This document shows positions 17,020 through 24,921 of a stretch of DNA of 64,000 nucleotides, in pieces. Under the pieces are notes generated by a model. That model searched no databases and was not told the origin of the DNA. It saw nothing but the letters and a program-made list of their open reading frames with translations. A program made the translations under genes and the position numbers. The stretch's first letter is position 1. Each line of letters opens with the position of its first letter. Origin of the DNA: Chitinophaga filiformis (GTDB lineage Bacteria; Bacteroidota; Bacteroidia; Chitinophagales; Chitinophagaceae); the NCBI RefSeq assembly GCF_900102545.1, contig NZ_FNBN01000001.1:239198-303197 (forward strand), in the 5' to 3' direction.

Positions 17020-18564
17020 ATGATTGTGAAAACCTACGGCAGTGCCGTACAAGGTGTAGAAGCCATTTCCATTGTTATTGAAGTAAACGTTGCTCCGAAA
17101 GGCACTCAGTTTTACATTGTTGGTTTACCAGACAGCGCTGTCAAAGAGAGCGAACGGCGCATAGAATCTGCCATCATCAACATCGGTTTCCGGTTTCCCC
17201 GTTTCAGAACAGTAGTGAACATGGCCCCGGCCAATATCAGGAAGGCTGGTTCGGCCTACGATCTGCCTATTGCATTAGGATTGATGGCGGCGTCAGAACA
17301 GCTGAATACGGAGCTGTTATCACAGTTCACTATTATGGGAGAATTATCGCTGGATGGTACAGTACAGCCTATCCGGGGAGCACTGCCTATTGCGATCCAG
17401 GCCAGGAAAGAAGGCTTCAAGGGGCTGATCGTACCTGCACAGAATGCGCGTGAAGCCGCGATGGTGAATAACCTGGATGTCTATGGTGTTACACATCTGC
17501 GGGAAGTGATCGATTTTCTGCAGTCGCCCGATACATTGCAACCAGTATTTGTAGACACGAGAGCAGAATTTGCAAACGGGCAGCAGCATTTTGATATTGA
17601 CTTTAATGATGTGAAAGGCCAGTACACTATTAAACGTGCATTGGAAGTAGCAGCAGCCGGCGGACACAATGCGCTGCTGATTGGTCCTCCGGGAGCAGGC
17701 AAGACCATGCTGGCACGCAGGCTATGTACTATATTACCACCACTCAGTTTGCAGGAAGCACTGGAAACAACCAAGATCCATTCCGTAGCAGGTAAACTAC
17801 CGGCAGATGCTTCACTTATCACACAAAGACCTTTCCGCTCTCCGCATCATACGATCAGTCATACGGCGTTGATAGGCGGAGGCGCCATTCCGCAGCCGGG
17901 AGAAATATCGTTGGCGCACAATGGTGTACTCTTCCTTGATGAACTGCCGGAGTTCAGCAGGCAGGCGCTTGAGGTAATGCGACAACCGATAGAAGAAAGA
18001 AAGGTGTCTATTTCCAGGGCAAGACTGTCGGTGGAATTTCCTGCAAGCTTCATGTTGGTTACCAGTATGAACCCTTGTCCCTGTGGGTTCTTCAATCACC
18101 CGGAAAAGGCATGCACCTGTGCGCCAGGTTCCGTACAGCGGTACCTGAACAGGGTATCCGGTCCTTTAATGGACAGGATAGATCTTCACATTGAGGTTAC
18201 ACCCGTGCCTGTACACTCACTGCTGGACTATTCTGATGGAGAGCCCAGTGCTGTTATACGAGACAGGGTATTAATGGCAAGAGAGATACAAAGCGCCAGA
18301 TTCAGCGCCTACAGGGGCATATACTGCAATGCACAGATGACCACCAGCCTGCTACGGAAAGTATGCCGGCTGAATAAAGAAGGGGAAGATCTTTTAAAGA
18401 CTGCCATGCAGAAGCTCAAGCTCTCTGCACGGGCCTATGACAGGATCCTCAAAGTAAGCCGCACTGCTGCCGATCTTGAAGCCAGTGAACAGATAAAGAT
18501 CGAGCACCTGGCAGAAGCGATTCACTGCAGAAGCCTGGACAGAGAAGACTGGTGGGATAAGTAA
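17020..18564 (+). CDS. comM: YifB/ComM-family AAA+ ATPase (Mg-chelatase-like)
   Basis: A 514-residue protein with the three ComM parts: an N-terminal ChlI-like domain (about 1-165, with VNMAPANIRKAGSAYDLPIA), the AAA+ core (about 195-400) and the C-terminal Mg-chelatase domain. Walker A GPPGAGKTML, Walker B NGVLFLDELPEF, and the four-Cys zinc cluster CPCGFFNHPEKACTC are all visible. ComM is a hexameric helicase that drives branch migration during integration of transforming DNA. Its 3' end has been copied twice downstream together with a repeat element. Confidence 0.94.
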   Translation: MIVKTYGSAVQGVEAISIVIEVNVAPKGTQFYIVGLPDSAVKESERRIESAIINIGFRFPRFRTVVNMAPANIRKAGSAYDLPIALGLMAASEQLNTELLSQFTIMGELSLDGTVQPIRGALPIAIQARKEGFKGLIVPAQNAREAAMVNNLDVYGVTHLREVIDFLQSPDTLQPVFVDTRAEFANGQQHFDIDFNDVKGQYTIKRALEVAAAGGHNALLIGPPGAGKTMLARRLCTILPPLSLQEALETTKIHSVAGKLPADASLITQRPFRSPHHTISHTALIGGGAIPQPGEISLAHNGVLFLDELPEFSRQALEVMRQPIEERKVSISRARLSVEFPASFMLVTSMNPCPCGFFNHPEKACTCAPGSVQRYLNRVSGPLMDRIDLHIEVTPVPVHSLLDYSDGEPSAVIRDRVLMAREIQSARFSAYRGIYCNAQMTTSLLRKVCRLNKEGEDLLKTAMQKLKLSARAYDRILKVSRTAADLEASEQIKIEHLAEAIHCRSLDREDWWDK

Positions 18565-18654
18565 TCTGTCATGCCACCAGTGCTGATGTCTCCATGGCAT
18601 CCTTTTTTGTAACCTACCGCATCTGCGGGCATGGCGTGACCGGGGTTTACATTC

Positions 18655-18867
18655 ATTACGTTTCCCCGGGGTTGTCATCCCGTTACGTTTCCCGGGGTTG
18701 TCACCCGTTACATTTCCCCGGGGTTGTCACCCGTTACGTTTCCCGGGGTTGTCATCCGTTACGTTTCCCCGGGGTTGTCACCCGTTACATTTCCCCGGGG
18801 TTGTCACCCCGCGCTACAAACACTGGGACTCCTAACGGAGTCCTATTATGTTTTGTTAACGGCGTTT
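18655..18867. repeat. Dispersed tandem-repeat plus hairpin element, copy 2
   Basis: Six head-to-tail units of 25-27 bp (TTACGTTTCCCCGGGGTTGT plus CACCCG), each with a CCCCGGGG palindrome and small variations, end in the fixed module GCGCTACAAACACTGG, hairpin GACTCCTAACGGAGTC, then TGTTTTGTTAA. It lies 90 bp after the comM stop. No credible coding sequence covers it. Confidence 0.9.
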
Positions 18868-19054
18868 GATGCCTGATTCTGAAGCCTGTGAACAGGTAAA
18901 GATCGGGCATCTGGCAGCAACCATTCATTGCAGTAATCCGGACAGAGAAGACTGGTGGGATAAGTAATCTGTCATGCCACCAGTGCTGATGTCTCCATGG
19001 CATCCTTTTTTGTAACCTACCGCATCTGCGGGCATGGCGTGACCGGGGTTTACA
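18868..19054. repeat. Duplicated comM 3' end, copy 1
   Basis: About 100 bp matching the last comM codons (GACAGAGAAGACTGGTGGGA is exact) including the stop, followed by about 90 bp identical to the sequence after comM (CATGCCACCAGTGCTGATGT onward). The offset from the gene is 403 bp. The reading frame is not preserved upstream, so it is a dead tail. Confidence 0.92.
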
Positions 19055-19220
19055 TTCATTACGTTTCCCCCGGGGGCTCACCTCATTACGTTTCACGGGG
19101 TTGTCACCCGTTACATTTCCCCGGGATTGTCATCCGTTACATTTCCCCGGGGTTGTCACCCCGCGCTACAAACACTGGGACTCCTAACGGAGTCTTATTA
19201 TGTTTTGTTAACGGCGTTTG
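19055..19220. repeat. Dispersed tandem-repeat plus hairpin element, copy 3
   Basis: Four degenerate 24-26 bp units (two with altered palindromes such as CCCCCGGGGG), then the same GCGCTACAAAC and GACTCCTAACGGAGTC module. It differs from copy 2 in unit number, as expected of a variable-number repeat. Confidence 0.9.
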
Positions 19221-19339
19221 ATGCCTGATTCTGAAGCCTGTGAACAGGTAAAGATCGGGCATCTGGCAGCAACCATTCATTGCGGTAATCCGGACAGAGA
19301 AGACTGGTGGGATAAATAATCTGTCATGCCACTAATCCA
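19221..19339. repeat. Duplicated comM 3' end, copy 2
   Basis: A second dead copy of the comM tail, 352 bp after the first, ending with a TAA stop in place of comM's TAA/TGTCATG context and abutting the end of the convergent EF-G paralogue gene. CATGCCAC is repeated once more at the edge. Confidence 0.9.
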
Positions 19340-21469
19340 TCATGCCACCAGTTCTGCGCTTTTATATTCCTCAGACAGTTTCTTCTGAACATCGGATGGC
19401 ACGGGGGCATATTCTGCAAACACTGATTTGATCTTAGCCTTACCCTGCGTAACATTACGTAGCGCTGCGTACAATTTATCCAGTTCTGCCTGTGGAGTGC
19501 GGGCTTTGATGACCTGGTAGTTGTTCTGCGTATCCATACCTGTAATGATACTTCTGCGGCTCTGCAGCTCGCTCATTACATCGCCTGACATCATATCAGG
19601 CACGGAGATTTCGATATCAAATACCGGTTCCAGCAACTGTGGGGCAGCCTGGTGGAAAGCATCTCTGAAGGCCATCATACCGGCTATTTTGAAGGAGATA
19701 TCGTTACTGTCTACAGGGTGCATTTTACCGTCATAGACGCTTACCCGGATATCCCGCACATAGGAGCCGGTAAGTGGTCCTTCCTGCATTTTCTCCATCA
19801 CACCTTTGAGGATGGAAGGCAGGAAGCGGGCATCAATGGAGCCACCTACGATGCAGTTATTGAATACGAGCTTTCCGCCCCAGTTAAGGTCAATTTCATC
19901 GGTGTCACGCACAGGATGTTCCTTATAAGGCGGCATGCCCTCATAATAGGGTTCAATGGTGAGGAATACTTCTCCGAACTGTCCGGCGCCACCGGATTGT
20001 TTCTTGTGGCGGTAAGTGGCAGTGGCATGTTTCCGGATGGTTTCCCGGTAAGGGATCTTTGCCGGTATGTATTCCACATGCATCTTGTAGATATTCTCCA
20101 GCCTCCATTTGGTCAGGGCCAGGTGCAGGTCTCCCTGTCCGTGCAGGATCACCTGTTTGAGCTCACGGTTGTATTCTATTTCCAGGGTAGGATCTTCCAT
20201 GTGCAGTTCTGCCAGTACTTCTCCCAGCTTCTCATCGTCTGCTTTATTGGTCGCTTCAATAGCGACTCTTACTTTGGGGGTCGGGAAGTCAATGGGTTTT
20301 ACTTGTTTGCCCGATTGTTTGTCGCTGAGCGTATGATTGGTGAGGGTGTTCTTCAGTTTCAGGGTGCAGCCAATATCTCCGGCACGTAATACGTCGGTGT
20401 TTTGCCTGTTACGACCGTCAGTGATGAACAGCTGGTTCAGTCGCTCCGAGGTATTGCCCTTTTCATTGTATAATTCGACACCAGCCTTTATCTCGCCTGC
20501 TAGTACCTTAAAAAACGAAAGGCGCCCTATATGGGGCTCCTGGAGGGTTTTAAACACGAATAAGACTGGTGATGCTGCCGGATCACAAGGAATTGCGCTG
20601 CCATCTTCTGCCTGTTCCGGAGGCATTTCTATGGCAGCGGGGGCCACATTATCGATAAAGCCCATTAAACGACCGCTTCCCATATTGTGGATGGCGGAAA
20701 GACAGAAGACAGGGAACACCTGGTGTTTCAGCATGCCTATTTTCAGTCCCTGCCTCATTTCATCTTCGTCCAGGCTGCCTTTCTCAAAATACTGTTCCAT
20801 GAGGGTGTCGTCATTTTCAGCCGCTTTTTCCACCAGCTCATTATGGAGTCGCTCCGCCTGTTCCTTTTCGCTATCGGGGATGGGGAGCTTTTCCGGTTTT
20901 CCTCCATTCTCAGGGAAACGGTACATAGTCATTTTAAGCAGATCGATCACGCTGTTAAATCCAGTACCCTGATTAACAGGGTATTGCATAATTGTTACCG
21001 CCGGACCGAAAACGCGGCGGGCTTCATCTACCGTACGGGTAAAGTTGGCTTGTTCTGCATCTAACTGATTGACGGCCAGAATAGTTGGCTTACGGTATTT
21101 GTCCACATAATCCCATATCTGTTCTGTACCTACTTCTACCCCGTATTGTGCGTTGAGGAGCAGCAGTGCGGTATCGCAGACGCGGATGGAGGAAATGATC
21201 TCGCCGATAAAGTCTTCCAATCCCGGCGTATCGATGATATTGATCTTATAATCACGCCATTCGGTATGCAGGCAGGTGGCATAGACAGAGCTTCCTCTCT
21301 CGTGTTCTACATCGTGATAGTCGGAAACGGTGTTTCCTTCTTCAACAGTACCACGTCGGGGAATAATACCTGCTTCAAACAGCATGGTTTCACAAAGGGT
21401 TGTTTTTCCGCTCTTTGCGGCGCCCAATAATACAATGTTCCTGATGTGTTTCTCATCATAGGTCTTCAT
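19340..21469 (-). CDS. Elongation factor G paralogue with altered GTPase centre (EF-G2-like)
   Basis: A 709-residue translational GTPase with the full EF-G order: G domain (1-about 280), domain II, domain III, IV (about 475-600, with KKQSGGAGQFGEV) and V. The nucleotide loop is GAAKSGKTT, and switch I has ERGSSV. In switch II the motif is DTPGLED, so the catalytic His of DTPGH is Leu84, and NKxD is NQLD. EF-G2 of Bacteroides, a paralogue able to translocate without GTP hydrolysis, is the nearest described case; equivalence here is inference. It is not in a str operon, which also speaks for a second copy. Confidence 0.9.
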   Translation of the reverse strand: MKTYDEKHIRNIVLLGAAKSGKTTLCETMLFEAGIIPRRGTVEEGNTVSDYHDVEHERGSSVYATCLHTEWRDYKINIIDTPGLEDFIGEIISSIRVCDTALLLLNAQYGVEVGTEQIWDYVDKYRKPTILAVNQLDAEQANFTRTVDEARRVFGPAVTIMQYPVNQGTGFNSVIDLLKMTMYRFPENGGKPEKLPIPDSEKEQAERLHNELVEKAAENDDTLMEQYFEKGSLDEDEMRQGLKIGMLKHQVFPVFCLSAIHNMGSGRLMGFIDNVAPAAIEMPPEQAEDGSAIPCDPAASPVLFVFKTLQEPHIGRLSFFKVLAGEIKAGVELYNEKGNTSERLNQLFITDGRNRQNTDVLRAGDIGCTLKLKNTLTNHTLSDKQSGKQVKPIDFPTPKVRVAIEATNKADDEKLGEVLAELHMEDPTLEIEYNRELKQVILHGQGDLHLALTKWRLENIYKMHVEYIPAKIPYRETIRKHATATYRHKKQSGGAGQFGEVFLTIEPYYEGMPPYKEHPVRDTDEIDLNWGGKLVFNNCIVGGSIDARFLPSILKGVMEKMQEGPLTGSYVRDIRVSVYDGKMHPVDSNDISFKIAGMMAFRDAFHQAAPQLLEPVFDIEISVPDMMSGDVMSELQSRRSIITGMDTQNNYQVIKARTPQAELDKLYAALRNVTQGKAKIKSVFAEYAPVPSDVQKKLSEEYKSAELVA

Positions 21470-21685
21470 AAACTATAGAATTAGAATGCTCAACCGGAGG
21501 GGCTGATGGTAAACAATAAGAAAAGATGCAGACGTGGAATGCCGTTTTGGTGATTTTAGCTGGTGCTCAATAAGCTGTGACCGATTCTGAGTATTAAGTT
21601 ACTCTATTTTTTGCTACTGGAGCAGGTCAAACATGTTGCAACATCAATATTAATTACCTTTGCCATCTAGACCGTTATTAGTATC

Positions 21686-23461
21686 ATGAAATTGTTCTTA
21701 TATTATCTGAAAAGTTACAAATGGTTGATAGGACTGGCGTTGTTATTAGCTACTATTAACCAGGTATTCTCCCTGCTGGATCCCTATATATTCGGCAGGA
21801 TCGTAGACCTTTTTGCGAATCATCCGCATACGACAGCTAAGGGACTTCCGCGTCCGCAATCCGATTATGTACAAGGTGTTATCTTTTGGCTGCTGGCATC
21901 AATAGGGGTAGCCATGGTGTCCCGTATTGCAAAAGCCTTCCAGGATTACTTTGTAAATGTGATCATCCAGAAGTTCGGGGCCAGGATCTACACTGACGGC
22001 CTCCGCCATTCCTTAAGACTTCCTTATCAGCAATTTGAGGATCAGAGAAGTGGGGAAACGCTGGCTGTGCTACAGAAAGTGAGGACTGACAGCGAGAAAT
22101 TCATCACGTCCTTTGTGAATGTGCTGTTCGTGGCCCTCATCGGGGTCATCTTTGTGATGGTCTATGCTTTCAGCGTACACTGGAGCCTGGTGTTCGTATA
22201 TTTCGGCGGCAGCCTGATACTCGGGTGGCTGATCAATGTACTGAGCAAGAAGATCAAGACCATCCAGAAGACCATCGTTAAGGAAACGACCATGCTGGCA
22301 GGCGCTACTACAGAGTCCCTCCGCAACATTGAGCTGGTAAAAAGCCTTGGATTGACGCACCAGGAGATTGGCAGGTTGAATTCAACTACTATCCGTATCC
22401 TGATGCTGGAACTTAAGAAGGTGCGTAGCGTACGTAGTATCAGCTTTATACAGGGTACTTTCGTGAACTTCCTGCGCCAGACCATCCTGTTCCTGCTCCT
22501 CTTTATGATTTACAGGGACACTGTGAGCGTAGGACAGATGTTTACACTTCAGCTGTACTCCTTCTTCATTTTCGGGCCTTTACAGGAGTTAGGAAATATC
22601 ATCCTGGCTTACCGTGAGGCACAGGTATCGCTGCTGAACTTCGAGCGGATCATGAATACACCGGTGGAACCTACTCCGGTAGATCCGATCAGGATCAACC
22701 GTATTGACAAGCTGACGTTCAACAATGTAGGTTTCAAACACCAGACTGCCACTTCCAAGGCGCTGGACGGCATCAATTTCAATGTCAATGTAGGTGAAAC
22801 AATCGCTTTTGTGGGGCCATCGGGTTCCGGTAAGACGACCCTGGTGAAATTGCTGGTAGGGCTTTATTCACCGCAGGAAGGCTCTATTGCTTACAACGGG
22901 GTGAATAGCGGCAAGATCGATATCGAGGAGCTGAGATACCAGATCGGTTTCGTGACACAGGATACCCAGCTGTTCTCCGGATCTATCAAAGAGAACCTGT
23001 TGTTCGTGAATCCGCAGGCTACGGATGAAGAGATCCTTCAGGTAATGAAACAGGCCAGCTGTGATACCTTGCTGGAGAGAGCAGACAATGGCCTGAACTC
23101 AGTGATCGGGGAAGGCGGTATGAAGATATCCGGTGGTGAAAAACAGCGTTTATCTATTGCCCGTGCTCTGTTACGCCGTCCGCGACTGCTGGTATTTGAC
23201 GAGGCAACATCTGCGCTGGATTCCATTACGGAAGAATCTATTTCCAATACGGTACGTGATATTACTTCTACAAGGGAGCATATTACTGTTATGATCGCAC
23301 ACCGCTTATCCACTATTATGCATGCCGACAGGATCTATGTACTGGAAAGAGGCCGTATTATTGAAACCGGTACACACGATAGTTTACTTGAAGAAAAGGG
23401 ATTGTATTATGCCATGTGGAGACAACAAATTGGAGAAAGGTTACAGATTGCTGAGAGATAA
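21686..23461 (+). CDS. ABC transporter, fused permease and ATPase (exporter type)
   Basis: A 591-residue half-transporter of the MsbA/multidrug type. The transmembrane domain (about 1-310) has six hydrophobic segments, and the nucleotide-binding domain (about 340-575) has Walker A GPSGSGKTTL, Q-loop TQDTQLF, signature SGGEKQRLS and Walker B LLVFDEATSALD with the catalytic Glu. It should work as a dimer in the inner membrane; substrate unknown. A TACCTTTG box lies at 21655-21662. The stop is 15 bp before the DUF983 gene, which however carries its own -7 box. Confidence 0.93.
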   Translation: MKLFLYYLKSYKWLIGLALLLATINQVFSLLDPYIFGRIVDLFANHPHTTAKGLPRPQSDYVQGVIFWLLASIGVAMVSRIAKAFQDYFVNVIIQKFGARIYTDGLRHSLRLPYQQFEDQRSGETLAVLQKVRTDSEKFITSFVNVLFVALIGVIFVMVYAFSVHWSLVFVYFGGSLILGWLINVLSKKIKTIQKTIVKETTMLAGATTESLRNIELVKSLGLTHQEIGRLNSTTIRILMLELKKVRSVRSISFIQGTFVNFLRQTILFLLLFMIYRDTVSVGQMFTLQLYSFFIFGPLQELGNIILAYREAQVSLLNFERIMNTPVEPTPVDPIRINRIDKLTFNNVGFKHQTATSKALDGINFNVNVGETIAFVGPSGSGKTTLVKLLVGLYSPQEGSIAYNGVNSGKIDIEELRYQIGFVTQDTQLFSGSIKENLLFVNPQATDEEILQVMKQASCDTLLERADNGLNSVIGEGGMKISGGEKQRLSIARALLRRPRLLVFDEATSALDSITEESISNTVRDITSTREHITVMIAHRLSTIMHADRIYVLERGRIIETGTHDSLLEEKGLYYAMWRQQIGERLQIAER

Positions 23462-23463
23462 TT

Positions 23464-23471
23464 TATCTTTG
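23464..23471 (+). promoter_or_regulatory. Bacteroidota -7 box (TATCTTTG) at the DUF983 gene
   Basis: TAnnTTTG consensus five bases before the ATG at 23477, right after the ABC transporter stop; suggests an own leaderless transcript in addition to readthrough. Confidence 0.5.
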
Positions 23472-23476
23472 CGCCC

Positions 23477-23893
23477 ATGAGCAATAAGCGACCAAACTAC
23501 TTCCTGAGCATGCTATCTATGAAATGTCCGCATTGCCGCAAAGGAGATATGTTTAAGACAAAAAATGCATATACCAACCTTAGAAAGACGTTCGATATGC
23601 ATGAACGCTGTCCTGTATGCGGACAGAAATACGAACTGGAAACAGGCTTCTGGTTTGGCACCGGATATGTCAGTTATGCTTTAGGGGTAGCCTTTTCAGT
23701 GGCAACACTGATCGCTTACTGGGTATTGTTTGACTTATCGTGGGCGGATAACAGTGTCTTTATCTGGCTGGGCGTGAATGGGGTTCTGCTGATATTGTTG
23801 CAGCCATGGCTGATGCGCATCAGCAGGGTCATATATCTCTACTTCTTTGTGTATTACGATGAAAGCACGGCAGATTTGCCGGAGCAAAAATAA
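23477..23893 (+). CDS. DUF983 membrane protein
   Basis: A 138-residue protein with a zinc-ribbon-like CPHCRKGDMF at about 15-24 and CPVCGQKYELETGFWFGTGY at about 48-67, followed by two membrane segments (about 68-90 and 97-115). This is the DUF983 layout. Function is unknown for the family. It follows the ABC transporter gene by 15 bp. Confidence 0.9.
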   Translation: MSNKRPNYFLSMLSMKCPHCRKGDMFKTKNAYTNLRKTFDMHERCPVCGQKYELETGFWFGTGYVSYALGVAFSVATLIAYWVLFDLSWADNSVFIWLGVNGVLLILLQPWLMRISRVIYLYFFVYYDESTADLPEQK

Positions 23894-23896
23894 AAG

Positions 23897-24051
23897 GAGA
23901 GGACGTATCAAAAATAAACGAACGTCCTGAGAATCTCTTAGATGACTAACCGGCTCTATCCGGTATCCGAATAGAAAGAGGACATATCAAAAATAAACGA
24001 GCGTCTTCAGAATCGTTTAAATGACTACCTGATTCCATCGGGTACCCGAAT
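23897..24051. repeat. Two REP-like units of about 79 bp
   Basis: Two head-to-tail units, each opening AGGACGTATCAAAAATAAAC and ending in CCGAAT. Within a unit two hairpins can form: AGGACG with CGTCCT, and ACCTGAT with ATCGGGT (or CCGG/CCGG). Two more diverged units lie at 24640-24790, and a tail fragment at about 28585. Confidence 0.8.
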
Positions 24052-24052
24052 A

Positions 24053-24092
24053 AAAAGAGCCTGTATCATACTTTTGATGCAGGCTCTTTTCA
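24053..24092 (+). terminator. Rho-independent terminator
   Basis: AAAAGAGCCTG paired with CAGGCTCTTTT (inner ATCA/TGAT also pairs), followed by CATTT. It can stop transcripts from the DUF983 gene. Confidence 0.85.
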
Positions 24093-24146
24093 TTTATACC
24101 CGAATTCATTGCATGACTTTTGCGATATCTCTCCAAAAGATCGCTC

Positions 24147-24632
24147 ATGCAATTCAATCACCTACTGTACATAGCCACCATTTCTTTGCTGAGCAGCTGT
24201 ATAGCAGCCTCGGAGCAAACGGAAACAAAGGCTGACAGCAACAGCGTGACCGCCGTCACTGATGAGGCGCCGGCAAAGCAACAAACTGTGGAGACCTCCC
24301 CCAAAAAGCCACCCACAGAAGTATTGAAACCACAGGCTGGCCCCTACCCTCCTGAGTGTTATAAAGCAATTACGGACATTATACAAAGCTCTGACTTCAA
24401 ATCAGACCTTGCGAAGAAAGAGAATATAAAAGTGAGGATAGACCGGCAGGAGAAGAGTAAACTATTCCTGCAGCTGTTTTCCAGTGAGAAAGATCATGAA
24501 GCTACTATTGGCTGGCTGCGACTGGATAAGGCTAACGAAAAGCTGGAAGATATTACTGTGGATCCGGATAAACCGGTACTGTTGAATTATGACAGATCAC
24601 TGATCAGTGCATTGAGGCAGAGTTGCCCATAA
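24147..24632 (+). CDS. Small lipoprotein of unknown function
   Basis: A 161-residue protein, started at 24147 (MQFNHLLYI). A signal peptide with lipobox LLSSC (Cys at about 18) predicts a lipoprotein. It is followed by a Thr/Lys/Pro-rich linker (about 25-65) and a small globular part with GWLRLDKANEKLEDITVDPD, which alternates charged and hydrophobic residues. I do not recognise the family. REP-like units flank the gene on both sides. Confidence 0.65.
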   Translation: MQFNHLLYIATISLLSSCIAASEQTETKADSNSVTAVTDEAPAKQQTVETSPKKPPTEVLKPQAGPYPPECYKAITDIIQSSDFKSDLAKKENIKVRIDRQEKSKLFLQLFSSEKDHEATIGWLRLDKANEKLEDITVDPDKPVLLNYDRSLISALRQSCP

Positions 24633-24639
24633 ACAGCAA

Positions 24640-24790
24640 CGAGGATGATCAAAAATAAACGAAGGTCCTCAGAATCGCTTAAATAACTACCTGCGCCCAT
24701 CAGGTATACGAATGAGGAAGACTCAAAAGTAAAATTAGGCGTTGAGAATTGTCTAAATGACTATCTGGCTCTATCAGGTATACGAATGAA
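24640..24790. repeat. Two diverged REP-like units of about 74 bp
   Basis: Units starting near 24645 and 24719 related to those at 23897-24051 (shared ATCAAAAATAAACGA, CTTAAATAACTACCTG and ATCAGGTATACGAATGA). The ACCTG/CAGGT hairpin is conserved; the first hairpin has decayed in the second unit. Confidence 0.75.
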
Positions 24791-24792
24791 AA

Positions 24793-24901
24793 CAGGGCTG
24801 TCTCATAAATAACTTTTACCCAAATTTATTCGGGTACCTAATGGAGAGAATTTCCGTATAAGAAATTCTCAGAGCCATCGAGTTACTTATGATACACCCT
24901 G
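24793..24901. mobile_element. 109-bp MITE-like inverted-repeat element
   Basis: The ends CAGGGCTGTCTCATAAATAA and (reverse complement of the right end) CAGGGTGTATCATAAGTAAC pair over 20 bp with one gap and two mismatches. Inside are two hairpins, TACCC/GGGTA and GAGAATTTC/GAAATTCTC, giving a cloverleaf-like fold. TGTCTCATAA-type ends occur on some insertion sequences, so a non-autonomous element is possible; no target duplication is clear. It lies between convergent genes and may also act as a terminator. Confidence 0.5.
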
Positions 24902-24921
24902 CTTTATGATTTAGTAACTGA

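Noticed and set aside
18594..19221. Open frames in the repeat block after comM (for example 18594-18869 and 18785-19096)
   Set aside because: They translate the palindromic repeat and the dead comM tail, are identical between copies and have no family-like sequence.
19652..20389. 245-codon plus-strand frame inside the EF-G paralogue gene
   Set aside because: Opposite a certain coding frame and without motifs; a shadow.
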